DNA of 64,000 bases from Pseudomonadota bacterium. Its GTDB lineage: Bacteria > Pseudomonadota > Gammaproteobacteria > Burkholderiales > JAKAFK01. Under the pieces are notes generated by a model. The model had not been told where the DNA came from, did not search any database, and saw nothing but the letters and a program-made list of their open reading frames with translations. Below are positions 27,704-38,200 of the stretch, in pieces. Location: assembly GCA_021788645.1 (NCBI GenBank), contig JAJYKK010000009.1:1-64000 (forward strand), in the 5' to 3' direction. Every line of letters starts with the position of its first letter. The stretch's first letter is position 1. Position numbers and translations under genes: made by a program.

Positions 27704-29083
27704 TCAGGCGCTGCGCTCGGGCCCCGCCTTGAGCACCCGGGAGGCCCCCTGAAAGTCTACCGTGTGCAGGATGACCGGGCGCCGCCAGATGCGGTGAATG
27801 TAGTCGAGCACTCTCACGGCGCGGTCCAGGTCGAGCCCCCGGCCATCCGTGCGGTGCGCATGCGTGAGCACCAGGGTGCCGTCGGTCTTCATCTCGCTCA
27901 CGCTCACGCGGGGGGCGCCATAGTTGAATTTGGGCGCCAACAGGCGCTCGTGCACGCTTTCGATGTCCTTCGAGACGATTTCGATGCGACCGCGACGCTC
28001 CGCCTCGTACACAAACAGGTGGAGCGTCTCGGCGAGGTTCGCGTCCAGGTAATTGCGGACGAAGCCGAAGTCATCCTCCTGGTCGCGGATCTTGCGCGCC
28101 CCCTCCACGCCCTGGGTTTCGATGATGCGCTCCCATATGGAAAAGCCCAGATGGTAGGGATTGGTCTGGAGCGCGAGGCGCCGTTCGCCCGCGAATGGGC
28201 TCACGACGTCGGAGTGCGACTTGATCGCGTCGAGATAGACGGATTCCGGCAGAAACGTCGCCTCCCGCAGGAGGCGGGCGTGCCAATACGCCGCCCAGCC
28301 CTCGTTCATGATCTGGCAGGCAAAAAGCGGGTAGAAGTAGAATGACTCTTCCCGCACGGCGAGAAAAATGTCGCGCTCCCAGTCCTCGAGTTCCGGCGCG
28401 TATTGGGCGATGAACCACAACAGGTCATTCTCCGGTCGTGCCGGGACACGCGCGCGCTGTTCGACGACCGGCCTGCTTGGGGCCACCGGCTCGCCGGGCA
28501 AGTCGCGAAAGCGCGAGGAAAACGCGTCGACGGCCCGTTGGGGCCCCTCTGGCACACGCAGAGGATAACGCGCCCGCCCCATCGGCTGGTTCACGTCGAT
28601 GTGCTGCTCCAGCGCGAGCGCGCAGTCGAGCACGCGCTCGACGGCACCTTGGCCGAACGTGACGATCGCACGCTCGATGCGGCGCGCGCGCGTGGCCGCC
28701 TGCTCGACCATGTGCGCCCCGGCTTCTTGACGGCTGCGCCGGAAGAGCGCGTTGTGCTTGGCAAAGTCCGCGTGCCCCAGCACGTGCGCCGTCACCAGAG
28801 AATTCTCCGCCACGCTGTTGGTGTCCGCCAGGTAGGCACGGTTCGGATCGCCGGGAAACACGACCTCAAAGATCTGCGAATTGCCCATGCGGGTCTGCAC
28901 CAGCTGGTAGATGTAGCGCACGCCGAAGGACCAGTGCGGCATGCGCACAGGCAGCCCGTAGATGGAGACTTCGAGCATGAAGGCCGGCGGCACCAGCTCG
29001 AAGTCGACGGGGTCGTAGTCCAGGCCCAGGCTGCCTGCCAACGCCTCGAAGCGTGCCGCATAGTGCGCGAGCAGTTCAGCCAT
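27704..29083 (-). CDS. SpoVR/YcgB-family protein
   Basis: A 459-residue SpoVR-like protein with conserved DFELVPPAFMLEVSIYGLP, the NSLVTAHVLGHADF segment, ARPENDLLWFIAQYAPELEDWERDI and IMNEGWAAYWH. SpoVR proteins are co-inherited with PrkA and YeaH in Proteobacteria and act in stationary-phase or stress responses; the biochemical role is unknown. ATG 29083 overlaps the end of yeaH by 8 bases. It is the last gene of prkA-yeaH-spoVR and converges on glnE. Confidence 0.92.
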   Translation of the reverse strand: MAELLAHYAARFEALAGSLGLDYDPVDFELVPPAFMLEVSIYGLPVRMPHWSFGVRYIYQLVQTRMGNSQIFEVVFPGDPNRAYLADTNSVAENSLVTAHVLGHADFAKHNALFRRSRQEAGAHMVEQAATRARRIERAIVTFGQGAVERVLDCALALEQHIDVNQPMGRARYPLRVPEGPQRAVDAFSSRFRDLPGEPVAPSRPVVEQRARVPARPENDLLWFIAQYAPELEDWERDIFLAVREESFYFYPLFACQIMNEGWAAYWHARLLREATFLPESVYLDAIKSHSDVVSPFAGERRLALQTNPYHLGFSIWERIIETQGVEGARKIRDQEDDFGFVRNYLDANLAETLHLFVYEAERRGRIEIVSKDIESVHERLLAPKFNYGAPRVSVSEMKTDGTLVLTHAHRTDGRGLDLDRAVRVLDYIHRIWRRPVILHTVDFQGASRVLKAGPERSA

Positions 29084-30230
29084 GGGTGCCTTCCTCGGTG
29101 CGCGGGCGCTCACGAAAAAAGGAGCGTATGGCACCCCATACGTCGTCGGCGCGATTGAGCGGATAGCTTGCCGCGGGGTGGCCGGCGTACTCCAGCCCGG
29201 CAAAGAGCCCGCCCATCTCGGTGTCGGGGAAATGCCGCAGGGCATCGGAAGCGGTCTCCACGTACCCGATGAAGCTCAGGCCCGGCACAAGCTCATCGAG
29301 CGCCCGTTCCGCGGCGTGATGGTCCTCGGTGAAGTTGTCGCCGTCGGAGGCATAGAACAGGTAGCAATTGAAGCGCGAGGGGCGAAAGCGCTCGTGCAAG
29401 AGGTCCATCGCGTGCACGAACGCCGTCGACGCGACGGTTCCCCCCTCCCCTTTGACCTGGAAAAATTCGTCCTCTGCGAACTCCCATGACCGTACGGTGT
29501 GCGCGATGAACACGGTCTCGACCCGCGCGTATTGTCGGCGAATGCCTTGCAGCGCCCAGAAGAAGAAGGTCTTCGCCAGCCGCCGCTGCGACTCTTCCAT
29601 GCTGGCCGACACATCCAGGACGAAGAAGACGGCCGCCGCGCTGATCGGGCGTGGGCGCCTGGCGAGCTGACGAAAGCGCAGATCCCCATCCACGAACGCC
29701 GGCCCCGCCGGCCCGATGGCCCGCCGCTTGACGGCCTCCTTGAGTGTCCGGCGCCGGTCCAGCCGTGCGCGCGCGCCGCGCCGGTCCCATCCTTCCCTCA
29801 CCCAATCGTCGCCTTCCATCGCGGGCGACAGCTTGGGCTTGAGGTGCGGGAGCCTGAACTCCTCCCACACCCAGTCGACGATGTCGTCCATCTTGAGCTC
29901 GAGCAGGAAGCTCAGTTCGCCTTCGCCGTGGCCTGCAGCCTTCGCCGCGCCCTCGCGCCCGCTGTCGACCGGCGTCAACACGTCGCCGGTCTGCCCTTCG
30001 CCTTGCCCCACCCCCATGCGGGTGTCCGAATCCTGTAGCCGGAATCTCGCGTGCTCAAGGAAACGGACAGGCACCTGCACTGCCCGGTTGTCCGGCCGCG
30101 AGAGCAAATCCGCGCCGGCGATGAGGTCGGGCAACTCCTGTCTCACCGCATCGCGTATCTTCTCGTTGTGCCGCAGCCAATCACGCGCCCCGCGAGAAAA
30201 CAGGTCATACCATTGCCTCGCTTCAGACAT
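29076..30230 (-). CDS. yeaH: YeaH/YhbH-family protein (DUF444)
   Basis: 384 residues of DUF444, with a von Willebrand A-like metal site FVLDVSASMEESQ in the middle and YASDGDNFTEDHH later. In E. coli YeaH pairs with the kinase YeaG (PrkA) in nitrogen-starvation survival. Several starts are possible. GTG 30284 overlaps the prkA stop; ATG 30245 and ATG 30230 lie inside. I use 30230 because GTGAGAA sits at a normal distance and the residues before it are not family-like. Middle gene of the operon. Confidence 0.88.
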   Translation of the reverse strand: MSEARQWYDLFSRGARDWLRHNEKIRDAVRQELPDLIAGADLLSRPDNRAVQVPVRFLEHARFRLQDSDTRMGVGQGEGQTGDVLTPVDSGREGAAKAAGHGEGELSFLLELKMDDIVDWVWEEFRLPHLKPKLSPAMEGDDWVREGWDRRGARARLDRRRTLKEAVKRRAIGPAGPAFVDGDLRFRQLARRPRPISAAAVFFVLDVSASMEESQRRLAKTFFFWALQGIRRQYARVETVFIAHTVRSWEFAEDEFFQVKGEGGTVASTAFVHAMDLLHERFRPSRFNCYLFYASDGDNFTEDHHAAERALDELVPGLSFIGYVETASDALRHFPDTEMGGLFAGLEYAGHPAASYPLNRADDVWGAIRSFFRERPRTEEGTHG

Positions 30231-30280
30231 GTCGGTTCTCACCATCCCTGACCACCGCCGCAGCGCCCCGGGAGGGCCGT

Positions 30281-32254
30281 TCACTCCTGCGACAGCAACG
30301 TGGTCACGTAGTTGAGCGCCTCCTGGGCGCTATGGGGATCGTAGCCGTATTCCTCCACCAGCCGGTGCGCGACCGCCGAGACTTTCTTTCGGGTTTCCTC
30401 GTCGGGTCGCGATGCCGAGGTGACCAGGCGCAGCACATCCCGCCGTTCCTCGAAAAGATAAAGCTCGATCGCCTCGCGCAGCCTGGCATGGCTGCCCAGC
30501 GTGAACTTCTCGCCCCGCTTATAGGCGCCCATGGCCTTGCGCACCACCTCCTGGCGAAAGGTCGTCTTTCCGGATTCGGAAATGCTGAGCTTTTCCTCGA
30601 CCGACCGCAGAAAGCGTTCGTCGGGCTGGCGAAGCTCGCCGGTCATGGGATCTTCGATCTGGCGGTTATCGAGCGTCGCCTCCACCTCGTCCAGATACTT
30701 GTCGAGCAAGGTTTGCGCCTCGCCTTCGAACGACGCGAACAGCGCCTTGTGGACATCTTCCTTGACCCACCGGTTGTAGAAATCCTTGCGCGCCGCCACG
30801 AGAAAATCCACCCAGGAGCGCTTCTGCTTGGCGTCCATGCGCGCGTCGGACTCGATGGCATCCTTCAGCGCCAGGAGTACCTCCATGCTGGTGAGGCTGT
30901 GGACGTTGCTCTTGGAAATCGCCCCGGACAACGCATTGATGACAAACCGCGGGCTGACGCCGGACAGACCTTCCTCGGGTGATTCCCCTCGTATGCGCTC
31001 GGCGTCCATGGCGCTGAAGCCCTCAAGATCCTCGCCGGCATACAGGCGAAGCTTCTTGGGCAAGTCCAGGTCGCGGCGCTCGGAGGCGTGCAGCCGCGTG
31101 AGGATGGCGAATACCGCGGCCACGTGCAGGGCATGGGGATCAAGGTGCACCGCCCGGAAGGCCGGCGCCGCCGAAATCAATTTCTTGTAGATGCGGGCCT
31201 CTTCGCGATAGGAGAGGGTATAGGGCACCTGAATGATCACCATTCGGTCGAGGAGCGCCTCGTTTTCCGCCTCCTGCAGGAACTTCCGGAACTCCGCGAG
31301 GTTGGTGTGGGCCAGGATGGTCTCGTCCAGATAGATCAAGGGAAAACGGGAAACCTTGACGTTCTTCTCCTGGGTGAGCGTGAGCAGCAGGTACAGGAAT
31401 TCGCGCTTGACCTTGAGAATCTCGATCATCTCGAGCAGACCGCGGCTTGCCGCATAGACCGCCCCCGACCAGGACCAGGCACGCGGATCGCCCTCATCGC
31501 CGTATACCGCAACCTTGGACAAGTCCACGGAGCCCACCAGATCCGCGATGTCCGCCGTGGTCGGGTCGTGCGGCGCATAGGTTCCCACGCCGACGCGGCC
31601 GGCTTCGGAAATGAAGATCCGTTCCACCGGGCACTTGAGAAAGTCGCCATTGAACTCGTCTTCCAGGCGTGCTCGGCACAAGGGGCACAGCTCGCCCGTG
31701 ACGTCCACGCCGTACGTCTCGCGAAAATTCGCGCGCAGCGTATGCGGTACCAGATGGAGCGGCGATTCATGCACCGGGCAGCCCTTCAAGGCATAGCGGG
31801 CGCCCGCATCGGTATGGCTGTATTCCTCGAGCCCTCGCTTGAGGAGAATCACCAGGGTCGACTTGCCTCCGGAGGGAGGACCGAGCAGCAACAGAAGCCG
31901 GCGCCCGACCTCGGAGCCCGCGGCGGCGGTCTTGAAATAGTCGACGACGCGCTCGAGGGCCTGGTCGACACCAAACAAATCGTGCCGGAAGAGTCCACTG
32001 GAGCTTGCGCGTCCACCTTCCGACGGGGTTTCGCCTTCGGCGAGCCGATTCCCCGTCCAGCGCAGCATGTCCCAGACATACTCGTGGCTGTTTCGCGTGA
32101 TGTTGCGCGGATCCTGCGGCAGCACGTGTTCCACGAACTCGCTGAACGTACCCTCCCAGTGGCATGTCCGATGGCGCTGCGTGAAGGCCGCCAGGGCCCG
32201 CAGAAACTTCGCATTCGATTGCGCGCCGTCGGTCGTTTCGGGCTCATTGTTCAT
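30281..32254 (-). CDS. prkA: PrkA-family serine protein kinase (YeaG)
   Basis: 657 residues. The N-terminal PrkA AAA domain has Walker A GPPSGGKST at 125-133, followed by the zinc-like CPLCRARLEDEF segment and FPLIYLDETILAHTNLAEF. The C-terminal part is the PrkA kinase region. The family acts in stationary-phase and nitrogen-stress adaptation in enterics. ATG 32254 has GGGGGATG-type pairing upstream. It heads prkA-yeaH-spoVR. The long upstream gap holds two palindromes that might serve its control. Confidence 0.92.
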   Translation of the reverse strand: MNNEPETTDGAQSNAKFLRALAAFTQRHRTCHWEGTFSEFVEHVLPQDPRNITRNSHEYVWDMLRWTGNRLAEGETPSEGGRASSSGLFRHDLFGVDQALERVVDYFKTAAAGSEVGRRLLLLLGPPSGGKSTLVILLKRGLEEYSHTDAGARYALKGCPVHESPLHLVPHTLRANFRETYGVDVTGELCPLCRARLEDEFNGDFLKCPVERIFISEAGRVGVGTYAPHDPTTADIADLVGSVDLSKVAVYGDEGDPRAWSWSGAVYAASRGLLEMIEILKVKREFLYLLLTLTQEKNVKVSRFPLIYLDETILAHTNLAEFRKFLQEAENEALLDRMVIIQVPYTLSYREEARIYKKLISAAPAFRAVHLDPHALHVAAVFAILTRLHASERRDLDLPKKLRLYAGEDLEGFSAMDAERIRGESPEEGLSGVSPRFVINALSGAISKSNVHSLTSMEVLLALKDAIESDARMDAKQKRSWVDFLVAARKDFYNRWVKEDVHKALFASFEGEAQTLLDKYLDEVEATLDNRQIEDPMTGELRQPDERFLRSVEEKLSISESGKTTFRQEVVRKAMGAYKRGEKFTLGSHARLREAIELYLFEERRDVLRLVTSASRPDEETRKKVSAVAHRLVEEYGYDPHSAQEALNYVTTLLSQE

Positions 32255-32852
32255 TGCGCATCCCCCTCTGTTCGCGATCCGGTTGAGGCAACCTGTTCAC
32301 GCATGGCGCAGGGGGCACTGGGGCGCACGGCCGAAGCAAAAAGCGAGCGGTTGGCACTGCCAGAGCAAACTGCAGGAGACGTCCCGCTCGCCCGCCACCA
32401 CTTGAGCGAGGCCACGAACACCGATCCCCGGTACCGTTTTGCGCTGCGTGACACACCAGATCCGCACAAGCGGATCCCTTTGGTCTTGACGGTGCCGCAT
32501 GTGCGCGGGGGCATTCGTCTCGAGACGAAACCCGCGGATGACGGCGGTCGGGCCCATGCTTCCCGCGCGTGCCAACGGCCCTGCCGGCGCCCCCGGGCGC
32601 CTGTCCAACGCATCACGACGTTCCAGCCCGCGCCGGGCTCGCCAACCGGCCTGGCCCGGGGGCTCGGACCGGTGCCAGGAATCGACGCGGCGGACCGAAC
32701 GAGCATTTTAAGTATGACCCACCGCCTTCAAACCGCAAGCGAGTCCGGGAGCAGGGCGCCCATCGCGCCTCGCGGGAGGCCAGCCCGCGCAGCCCTTGAG
32801 CGGCTTGGGGGACTAGTTCATAATCGGTCTTTTCATTCGAGGATTGACGAAG
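32255..32852. other. Long intergenic region between prkA and ilvE, with two palindromes
   Basis: The 598 bases between divergent genes hold no recognisable gene. They contain a 7-bp hairpin GATCCGC-ACAA-GCGGATC at 32459-32476 and a perfect 16-base palindrome TTCGTCTCGAGACGAA at 32514-32529. The ilvE promoter lies near the right end. The open frames across it are read-through shadows of prkA or composition-driven. Confidence 0.5.
32796..32824 (+). promoter_or_regulatory. Sigma70-type promoter of ilvE
   Basis: TTGAGC at 32796-32801 and CATAAT at 32819-32824 with an exact 17-base spacer, 28 bases before the ATG at 32853. This leaves a short leader containing GAGG. Confidence 0.65.
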
Positions 32853-33779
32853 ATGTCGATGGCCGACCGCGACGGTCTGATTTGGTATGAAGGCAAGATG
32901 GTCCCCTGGCGTGAGGCGACCACGCATGTCCTCACCCATACGCTCCATTACGGCATGGGAGTCTTCGAGGGGGTGCGGGCATACCAGACCCAGCGGGGAA
33001 CGGCCATCTTCCGCCTGCAGGAACACACCGACCGGCTGTTCCGCTCGGCCCATATCCTCGGCATGAAGTTGCCTTTCGATCGGGCCGCCATCGCGCAGGC
33101 GCAAATCGAGGCGGTGCGCCAGAACGGGCTCGCTAGCGGCTATATCCGCCCGATGGCGTTCTATGGGCCCGAAGCCATGGGCATCTCGGCCAAGACCCTG
33201 AGCGTGCACGTGATTGTGGCGGCCTGGGCCTGGGGCGCGTATCTCGGCCAGGAGGCGCTCGAGCACGGCATCCGCGTCAAGACGTCGTCTTTCTCGCGGC
33301 ATCACGTCAACATCACCATGTGCAAGGCCAAGGCGAACGGCAACTACATGAATTCCATCCTGGCCCACCAGGAAGCGGCCGCCGACGGCTACGACGAGGC
33401 CCTGCTGCTGGACGTGGAAGGGTTCGTGTCCGAGGGCTCCGGAGAGAATGTCTTCATCGTGAGGAACGGGCAACTCTATACGCCGGACACCACCTCCGCG
33501 CTGGAGGGCATCACGCGCGACACCCTCATCGCGCTCGCCAGGGACGCCGGACTTTCCGTGATCGAGAAGCGCATCACCCGCGATGAGGTCTATGCCGCGG
33601 ACGAGGCGTTCTTCACCGGGACGGCGGCAGAAGTCACCCCCATCCGCGCGCTCGACAACCGCGCGATCGGCTCGGGCGACCGCGGTCCCATCACGGCCCG
33701 GCTGCAGTCCATGTTCTTCGACTGCGTCACCGGAAAGGATTCGGCGCGCGCGCACTGGCTCACCTACATCGACGCCTGA
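32853..33779 (+). CDS. ilvE: Branched-chain amino acid aminotransferase
   Basis: Final transamination for leucine, isoleucine and valine, and first step of their breakdown. The 308-residue fold-type IV PLP enzyme is the same size as E. coli IlvE (309). Seen: LHYGMGVFEGVRAY, YIRPMAFYG, the Schiff-base lysine K160 in KAKANGNYMNS, EGSGENVFIV and GITRDTLIALA. ATG 32853 is 10 bases after GAGG and follows the promoter at 32796. It leads ilvE-(zinc finger)-waaF, a common gammaproteobacterial order. Confidence 0.95.
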   Translation: MSMADRDGLIWYEGKMVPWREATTHVLTHTLHYGMGVFEGVRAYQTQRGTAIFRLQEHTDRLFRSAHILGMKLPFDRAAIAQAQIEAVRQNGLASGYIRPMAFYGPEAMGISAKTLSVHVIVAAWAWGAYLGQEALEHGIRVKTSSFSRHHVNITMCKAKANGNYMNSILAHQEAAADGYDEALLLDVEGFVSEGSGENVFIVRNGQLYTPDTTSALEGITRDTLIALARDAGLSVIEKRITRDEVYAADEAFFTGTAAEVTPIRALDNRAIGSGDRGPITARLQSMFFDCVTGKDSARAHWLTYIDA

Positions 33780-33792
33780 CGAGCACCCTCGC

Positions 33793-33999
33793 ATGACTGC
33801 AGACACGCAAGACCGCGCCGAGCGGCAAATCGAGGTCACCCCTGACGATCTGCCCCTGCATTGCCCGATGACCGGACAAACGCAGTGGAGCGCCCATCCA
33901 CGGGTCTTCCTGCCGATCGAGGCCACCGGCGTGGCGCAATGCCCCTATTGCGGCACCGTCTACCGGCTGAAAGGCGGCGCCCGCCCGGGCTCCCATTGA
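33793..33999 (+). CDS. Small zinc-finger protein (zf-CHCC type)
   Basis: 68 residues. LHCPMTGQTQWSAHPRVFLP and AQCPYCGTVYRL give a C...H...CxxC zinc site, as in the zf-CHCC family related to the mitochondrial complex I 13-kDa subunit. The gene sits 13 bases after ilvE and just before waaF, a conserved neighbourhood. ATG 33793 opens a short polar leader. Function in bacteria is unknown. Confidence 0.82.
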   Translation: MTADTQDRAERQIEVTPDDLPLHCPMTGQTQWSAHPRVFLPIEATGVAQCPYCGTVYRLKGGARPGSH

Positions 34000-34043
34000 A
34001 GCCGGCGCCGGCCGCGCTTTCCCGCGCCCCCGAAGCGAACGCC

Positions 34044-35069
34044 ATGCGCCGGATCCTCATCGTCGCGCCCAGTTGGGTCGGCGACACGGTCATGGCGCAG
34101 CCGCTTTTCGCCCGCCTGCATGAGCGCCATCGGCAGCTCGCGCTCGACGTGCTGGCACCGGAACGGGCCGCCGCCTTGCTGGCGCACATGCCCGAAGTCG
34201 CGGACGTCCTGCCCCACACCTTCGCGCACGGCGAGCTCAGGCTCGGAGATCGCTACCGCCTCGCACGCGCGATCCGCGCCCGCGCTTACGATCAGGCCAT
34301 CGTCCTCCCCAATTCCCTGAAGTCGGCACTCATTCCCTTCCTCGCGCGCATCCCGCTGCGAACCGGTTTCGTGGGCGAGATGCGACGCGGTCTCGTCAAC
34401 GACGCCCGGACGCTGGATCCGCGGGCCTATCCTTTGATGGTCGAGCGCTATGCGCTCCTCGGCGAGGCGGCCGGGCTGCCCTTGACGCGGCCGCTTGCCC
34501 CCCCATGCCTGCGCGTCGATCCTCAGGCGAGCCTCGCCATCCTGGAGCGGCTCGGCGTGTCGGCGTCCCAGCCTGCGGCCGCTTTGTGCGTCGGTGCCGA
34601 ATACGGCCCCGCCAAGCGCTGGCCCGCCGGCCGCTTTGCCGAGCTCGCCCAGGCGCTGCTTCGGCGAGGGCACGCCGTCTGGCTCATCGGTTCGCCGAAA
34701 GACGCGCCGGTCGGTGCCGAGATTGCGCAGGCGGCCGGCCAACGCGTGGTCAACCTGTGCGGGCGAACCGACCTCGAGGAGGCCATAGGACTGTTGAGCC
34801 ATGCCGCCTTCGTGGTCACCAACGACTCCGGCCTCATGCACGTCGCCGCCGCCCTCGGCAAGCCGCTCGTGGCGCTCTACGGCTCCTCGACGCCCGCCTT
34901 CACCCCTCCCCTTTCGCCGACCGCACGGGTGCTGAGCCTCAATCTCCCGTGCAGCCCCTGCTTCAAGCGCGAGTGTCCCCTGGGCCATTACGGCTGCCTC
35001 GTCGGCTTGTCCGCCGAGCGCGTGCTGCACGCCCTGCCGCCGGAACTTTTGGGGCCGGCTGCCCCGTGA
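34044..35069 (+). CDS. waaF: ADP-heptose:LPS heptosyltransferase II
   Basis: Adds the second heptose to the inner core of lipopolysaccharide on the cytoplasmic face of the inner membrane. The 341-residue family 9 glycosyltransferase starts with MRRILIVAPSWVGDTVMAQP and has the C-terminal sugar-nucleotide region VVTNDSGLMHVAAALGKPLVALYGSSTP. The cysteine-rich tail LPCSPCFKRECPLGHYGCL is typical of WaaF. ATG 34044 is chosen at the motif. TTG 33996 is a possible longer start but overlaps the zinc-finger gene. Confidence 0.93.
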   Translation: MRRILIVAPSWVGDTVMAQPLFARLHERHRQLALDVLAPERAAALLAHMPEVADVLPHTFAHGELRLGDRYRLARAIRARAYDQAIVLPNSLKSALIPFLARIPLRTGFVGEMRRGLVNDARTLDPRAYPLMVERYALLGEAAGLPLTRPLAPPCLRVDPQASLAILERLGVSASQPAAALCVGAEYGPAKRWPAGRFAELAQALLRRGHAVWLIGSPKDAPVGAEIAQAAGQRVVNLCGRTDLEEAIGLLSHAAFVVTNDSGLMHVAAALGKPLVALYGSSTPAFTPPLSPTARVLSLNLPCSPCFKRECPLGHYGCLVGLSAERVLHALPPELLGPAAP

Positions 35070-35227
35070 CCTCTGGCTGGGCCGATCCCGCCCGCCGACT
35101 CGAACGCACCAGCCGACCAGGCGCTTCCGCCACCCCTGAAAATCTACGCAAGCCTGTCTAGACTTTAGGAACAAAGGGCGCTGAACGCAAAGCTCCAAGG
35201 CCGCGCCTCAACTCCCCAGGAGGGCGC

Positions 35228-38200
35228 ATGCCCGACCGTCTCCGCGAATGGCCGCCCATCGCAGGCCGATTCCTGTCTTATTTCGCGCTCTGCGCGGCCC
35301 TCGTTTCATTTACGCTCCTGTGCGCCAACTATCCCGATCTTCTGGCCGCTGGCGAGCGGCTCAAGCAGCAGGCCGCAGGCCGCGCAAACCGCGCCGCTCA
35401 GCGCCTCACCTCCGACCTGACCGAACTGGGCGGCGGGCTGCGCGCGGTCGCAGACAACCGCGAACTGAAGGCCGATTGGGCCAGCCGGCGATGGGCGCAG
35501 GTAGCGCAGCGGCTTCGGCGGGCCGCGGGTGGACAGCTGAACATCGACCGCCTATGGTATCTCCCCGCTGCCGGAAGGGAAGGGTTCGAGTTCGTCTGGC
35601 GGGGCGGCCACGCACCGTCCCGGCGCACCGCGGCAGCCGGCGTGCGACGCCCCCGCCCGACTCCGGCACAGGCTCGGGCGCTGCGCCGAGGGTGGGCGAT
35701 CGTCGGGATGGACATGCGCTGTCCGAGCCCATCGGCCTGCCACCCGGTCCTCTGGGGCGAAGTGGAGGCGTTCGATGCGCGCGGCGGGCCCCAGGGCCTT
35801 CTTCTTGCGGAGCGGCCGGCACCTGAAGTGATCGGCTTCGCGCGGTCCCTGGACGGCGCGCTACGCCGGGCGCGCGATGCGCCGGGTCGCATGCTGGTGG
35901 CTGCCCTCGGCACGGCAAGGCCGAGCACAGCTCGCGCCGACGCCTTGCGGCGCACCCCTGTGCCGGGCTGGCTCGCCTGGGCGGCGATCGCGCAACCCGA
36001 TGGCCCGAAAGTGCTGGACGACCAGCCCATGGCCGTCATCAGCTGGATTGCGCTGCCCACGCCGTGGGCCGCCGCTCTGGGGAGAATGCGCGCGCACCCG
36101 GGTGGCAGCACCTCCGCGCTCGTGCTGTTCACCCTCGCAGCCCTCGTCAGCCTCGCGCTGGCATGGATGCGCACCGTCCACATACGCGGGACGCAGGCCT
36201 TGCGCCGGAGCCAAACGGAGCTGGCCAACGCGCAGGCGCTGGCCCATGTAGGGAGTTGGACTTGGACCGTGGCCAGCGGCAAAGTCGAAGGCTCTGCAGA
36301 GTTTTGTCGTCTATTCGGCTTGAGCCACGCCCCGGCCGCCCTCGATCTGGCAGTCTTGCTGGCGCGCGTGCACCCGGACGACCAAAGCCGCATCGCCCAG
36401 CAGCTCCAGGCCGTGCAAGCCGACGGAACGCCCTATACCACGGAATTTCGCATCGTCACGCCCAACCATGTGCGGCGCATGGTCTCGGCCCAGGGCGAGA
36501 TCGCGACGAGAAACCGTGACGGCAGCATACGCCAGATGATCGGCACGGTGCACGACATCACGGCGCGTCACGAAGCCGAAGAGGCCGTGCGCGCCAGCGA
36601 GGAGGCATACCGCCTCCTGGTCGAGCAGGCCGCCGACGGAATCGTCATCGCCGACCCGGACGGCATCGTCATCGATGCCAATACCGCCGCCTGCAGAATG
36701 CTCGGCATGACGCACGAGGGGCTGCTCGGCCAAAGCATCGCGCACCTCGTGCCGGCCGACGATGTGGCGCGCGTGATGGCGGTGCGAGCGTTCCTCGCGG
36801 CTCATCCGGGGCGCACCCAGGTCGAGGAATGGTCGCTCATCACGAAGGACGGCGGGCACCTGCCGGTCGAAGTGAGCGCCAAGATCCTGCCCGACGGGCG
36901 CTGGCAGGCGATCGTGCGCGACATCACCGAGCGCAAGCATACCGAAGGCAAGCTGCGCCAAGCGGCAACGGTGTTCGACAACACCAACGACGGGATCATC
37001 ATCGCCGACAGCGCGGGCCGCATCATCGCCGTCAACCGCGCCTTCAGCGACATCACCGGCTTCGCCGCGGAAGAGGTTATCGCCCAGAATCCCCGCCTGC
37101 TGGGATCCGGCCATCACGATGAGACCTTCTATCGCGAGATGTGGACGATGCTCAAGAGCACCGGACAATGGCGCGGCGAGATCTGGGATCGCCGCAAGGA
37201 CGGAACGGTTTTTCCCGCATGGGAAAGCATCAGCGCCGTGCGCGATGCGGGCGGGCAGCTCACGCACTACGTGGCGGTGTTCTCGGACATCAGCGTCATC
37301 AAGGAAGCCGAGGCCAAGCTCACCGCATTGGTGCATCACGACTCGCTCACCGGCTTGCCCAACCGCCTGCTCTTCAGCGCGCGTCTCGAGCAGGCCATGG
37401 CTCGCGCCGACCGCCACCAGCAGAAAGTCGCGCTCATGTTCATCGACCTCGATCGCTTCAAACGGATCAACGACACCATGGGGCACGCCGCAGGCGATGA
37501 ACTGCTCCGGACGATCGCCAGCCGGCTGCGCGAATGCGTGCGCAAGGAAGACACAGTCGCGCGCCTCGGCGGCGACGAATTCACGGTGCTCGTTGAGGAA
37601 ATCCGCGATGGCGCAGACGCCGCGTCTCTCGCCGACAAGATCATCCTCGCCGCCGGCCAACCGCTGGCCATCGACGGCAAGGACATCACGACATCGGCCA
37701 GCATCGGCATCGCCTTGTATCCCGAAGATGCGCCGAACGCCGAAGACCTGGTGCGCGCGGCGGACGCCGCCATGTACCGCGCCAAGGAGCGCGGGCGCGG
37801 CAACTATCAGTTCTATACCTCGGCACTGACCCGGCGCGCACTCCATCATCTATCGGTCGAGCAGGGACTGCGCCGCGCCCTCGAACGCGGGGAATTCGTC
37901 CTGTACTACCAGCCTCAGGTCGCGCTCGCCGACGAAACCATCGTCGGCGCCGAGGCATTGCTCCGGTGGCGCCATCCGCAGATCGGCCTCATGCTGCCCG
38001 AGCAGTTCATCCCCATCGCGGACGACGCGGGGCTCATCAACGCGCTGGGCCGATGGGCGCTCGCGGCCGCATGCGCCCAGATGAATGCGTGGCACCTGGC
38101 CGGGCTCCGCCCGATCCGCGTGGGCGTGAACCTCTCCGGGCGCCAGATCATGCAACCCGACTTTGCCGCCCGCATCGAGCAGATGCTCGCCGCCGCAGGG

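Noticed and set aside
32251-32706. Minus-strand ORF in the prkA/ilvE gap
   Set aside because: No recognisable domain, biased composition and no ribosome binding site; read as a shadow.
35085-35160. tRNA-Leu-like text on the minus strand (GGGGTGGCGGAAG and GTTCGAGTC)
   Set aside because: The acceptor arms do not pair and the length between the elements is wrong; probably chance.
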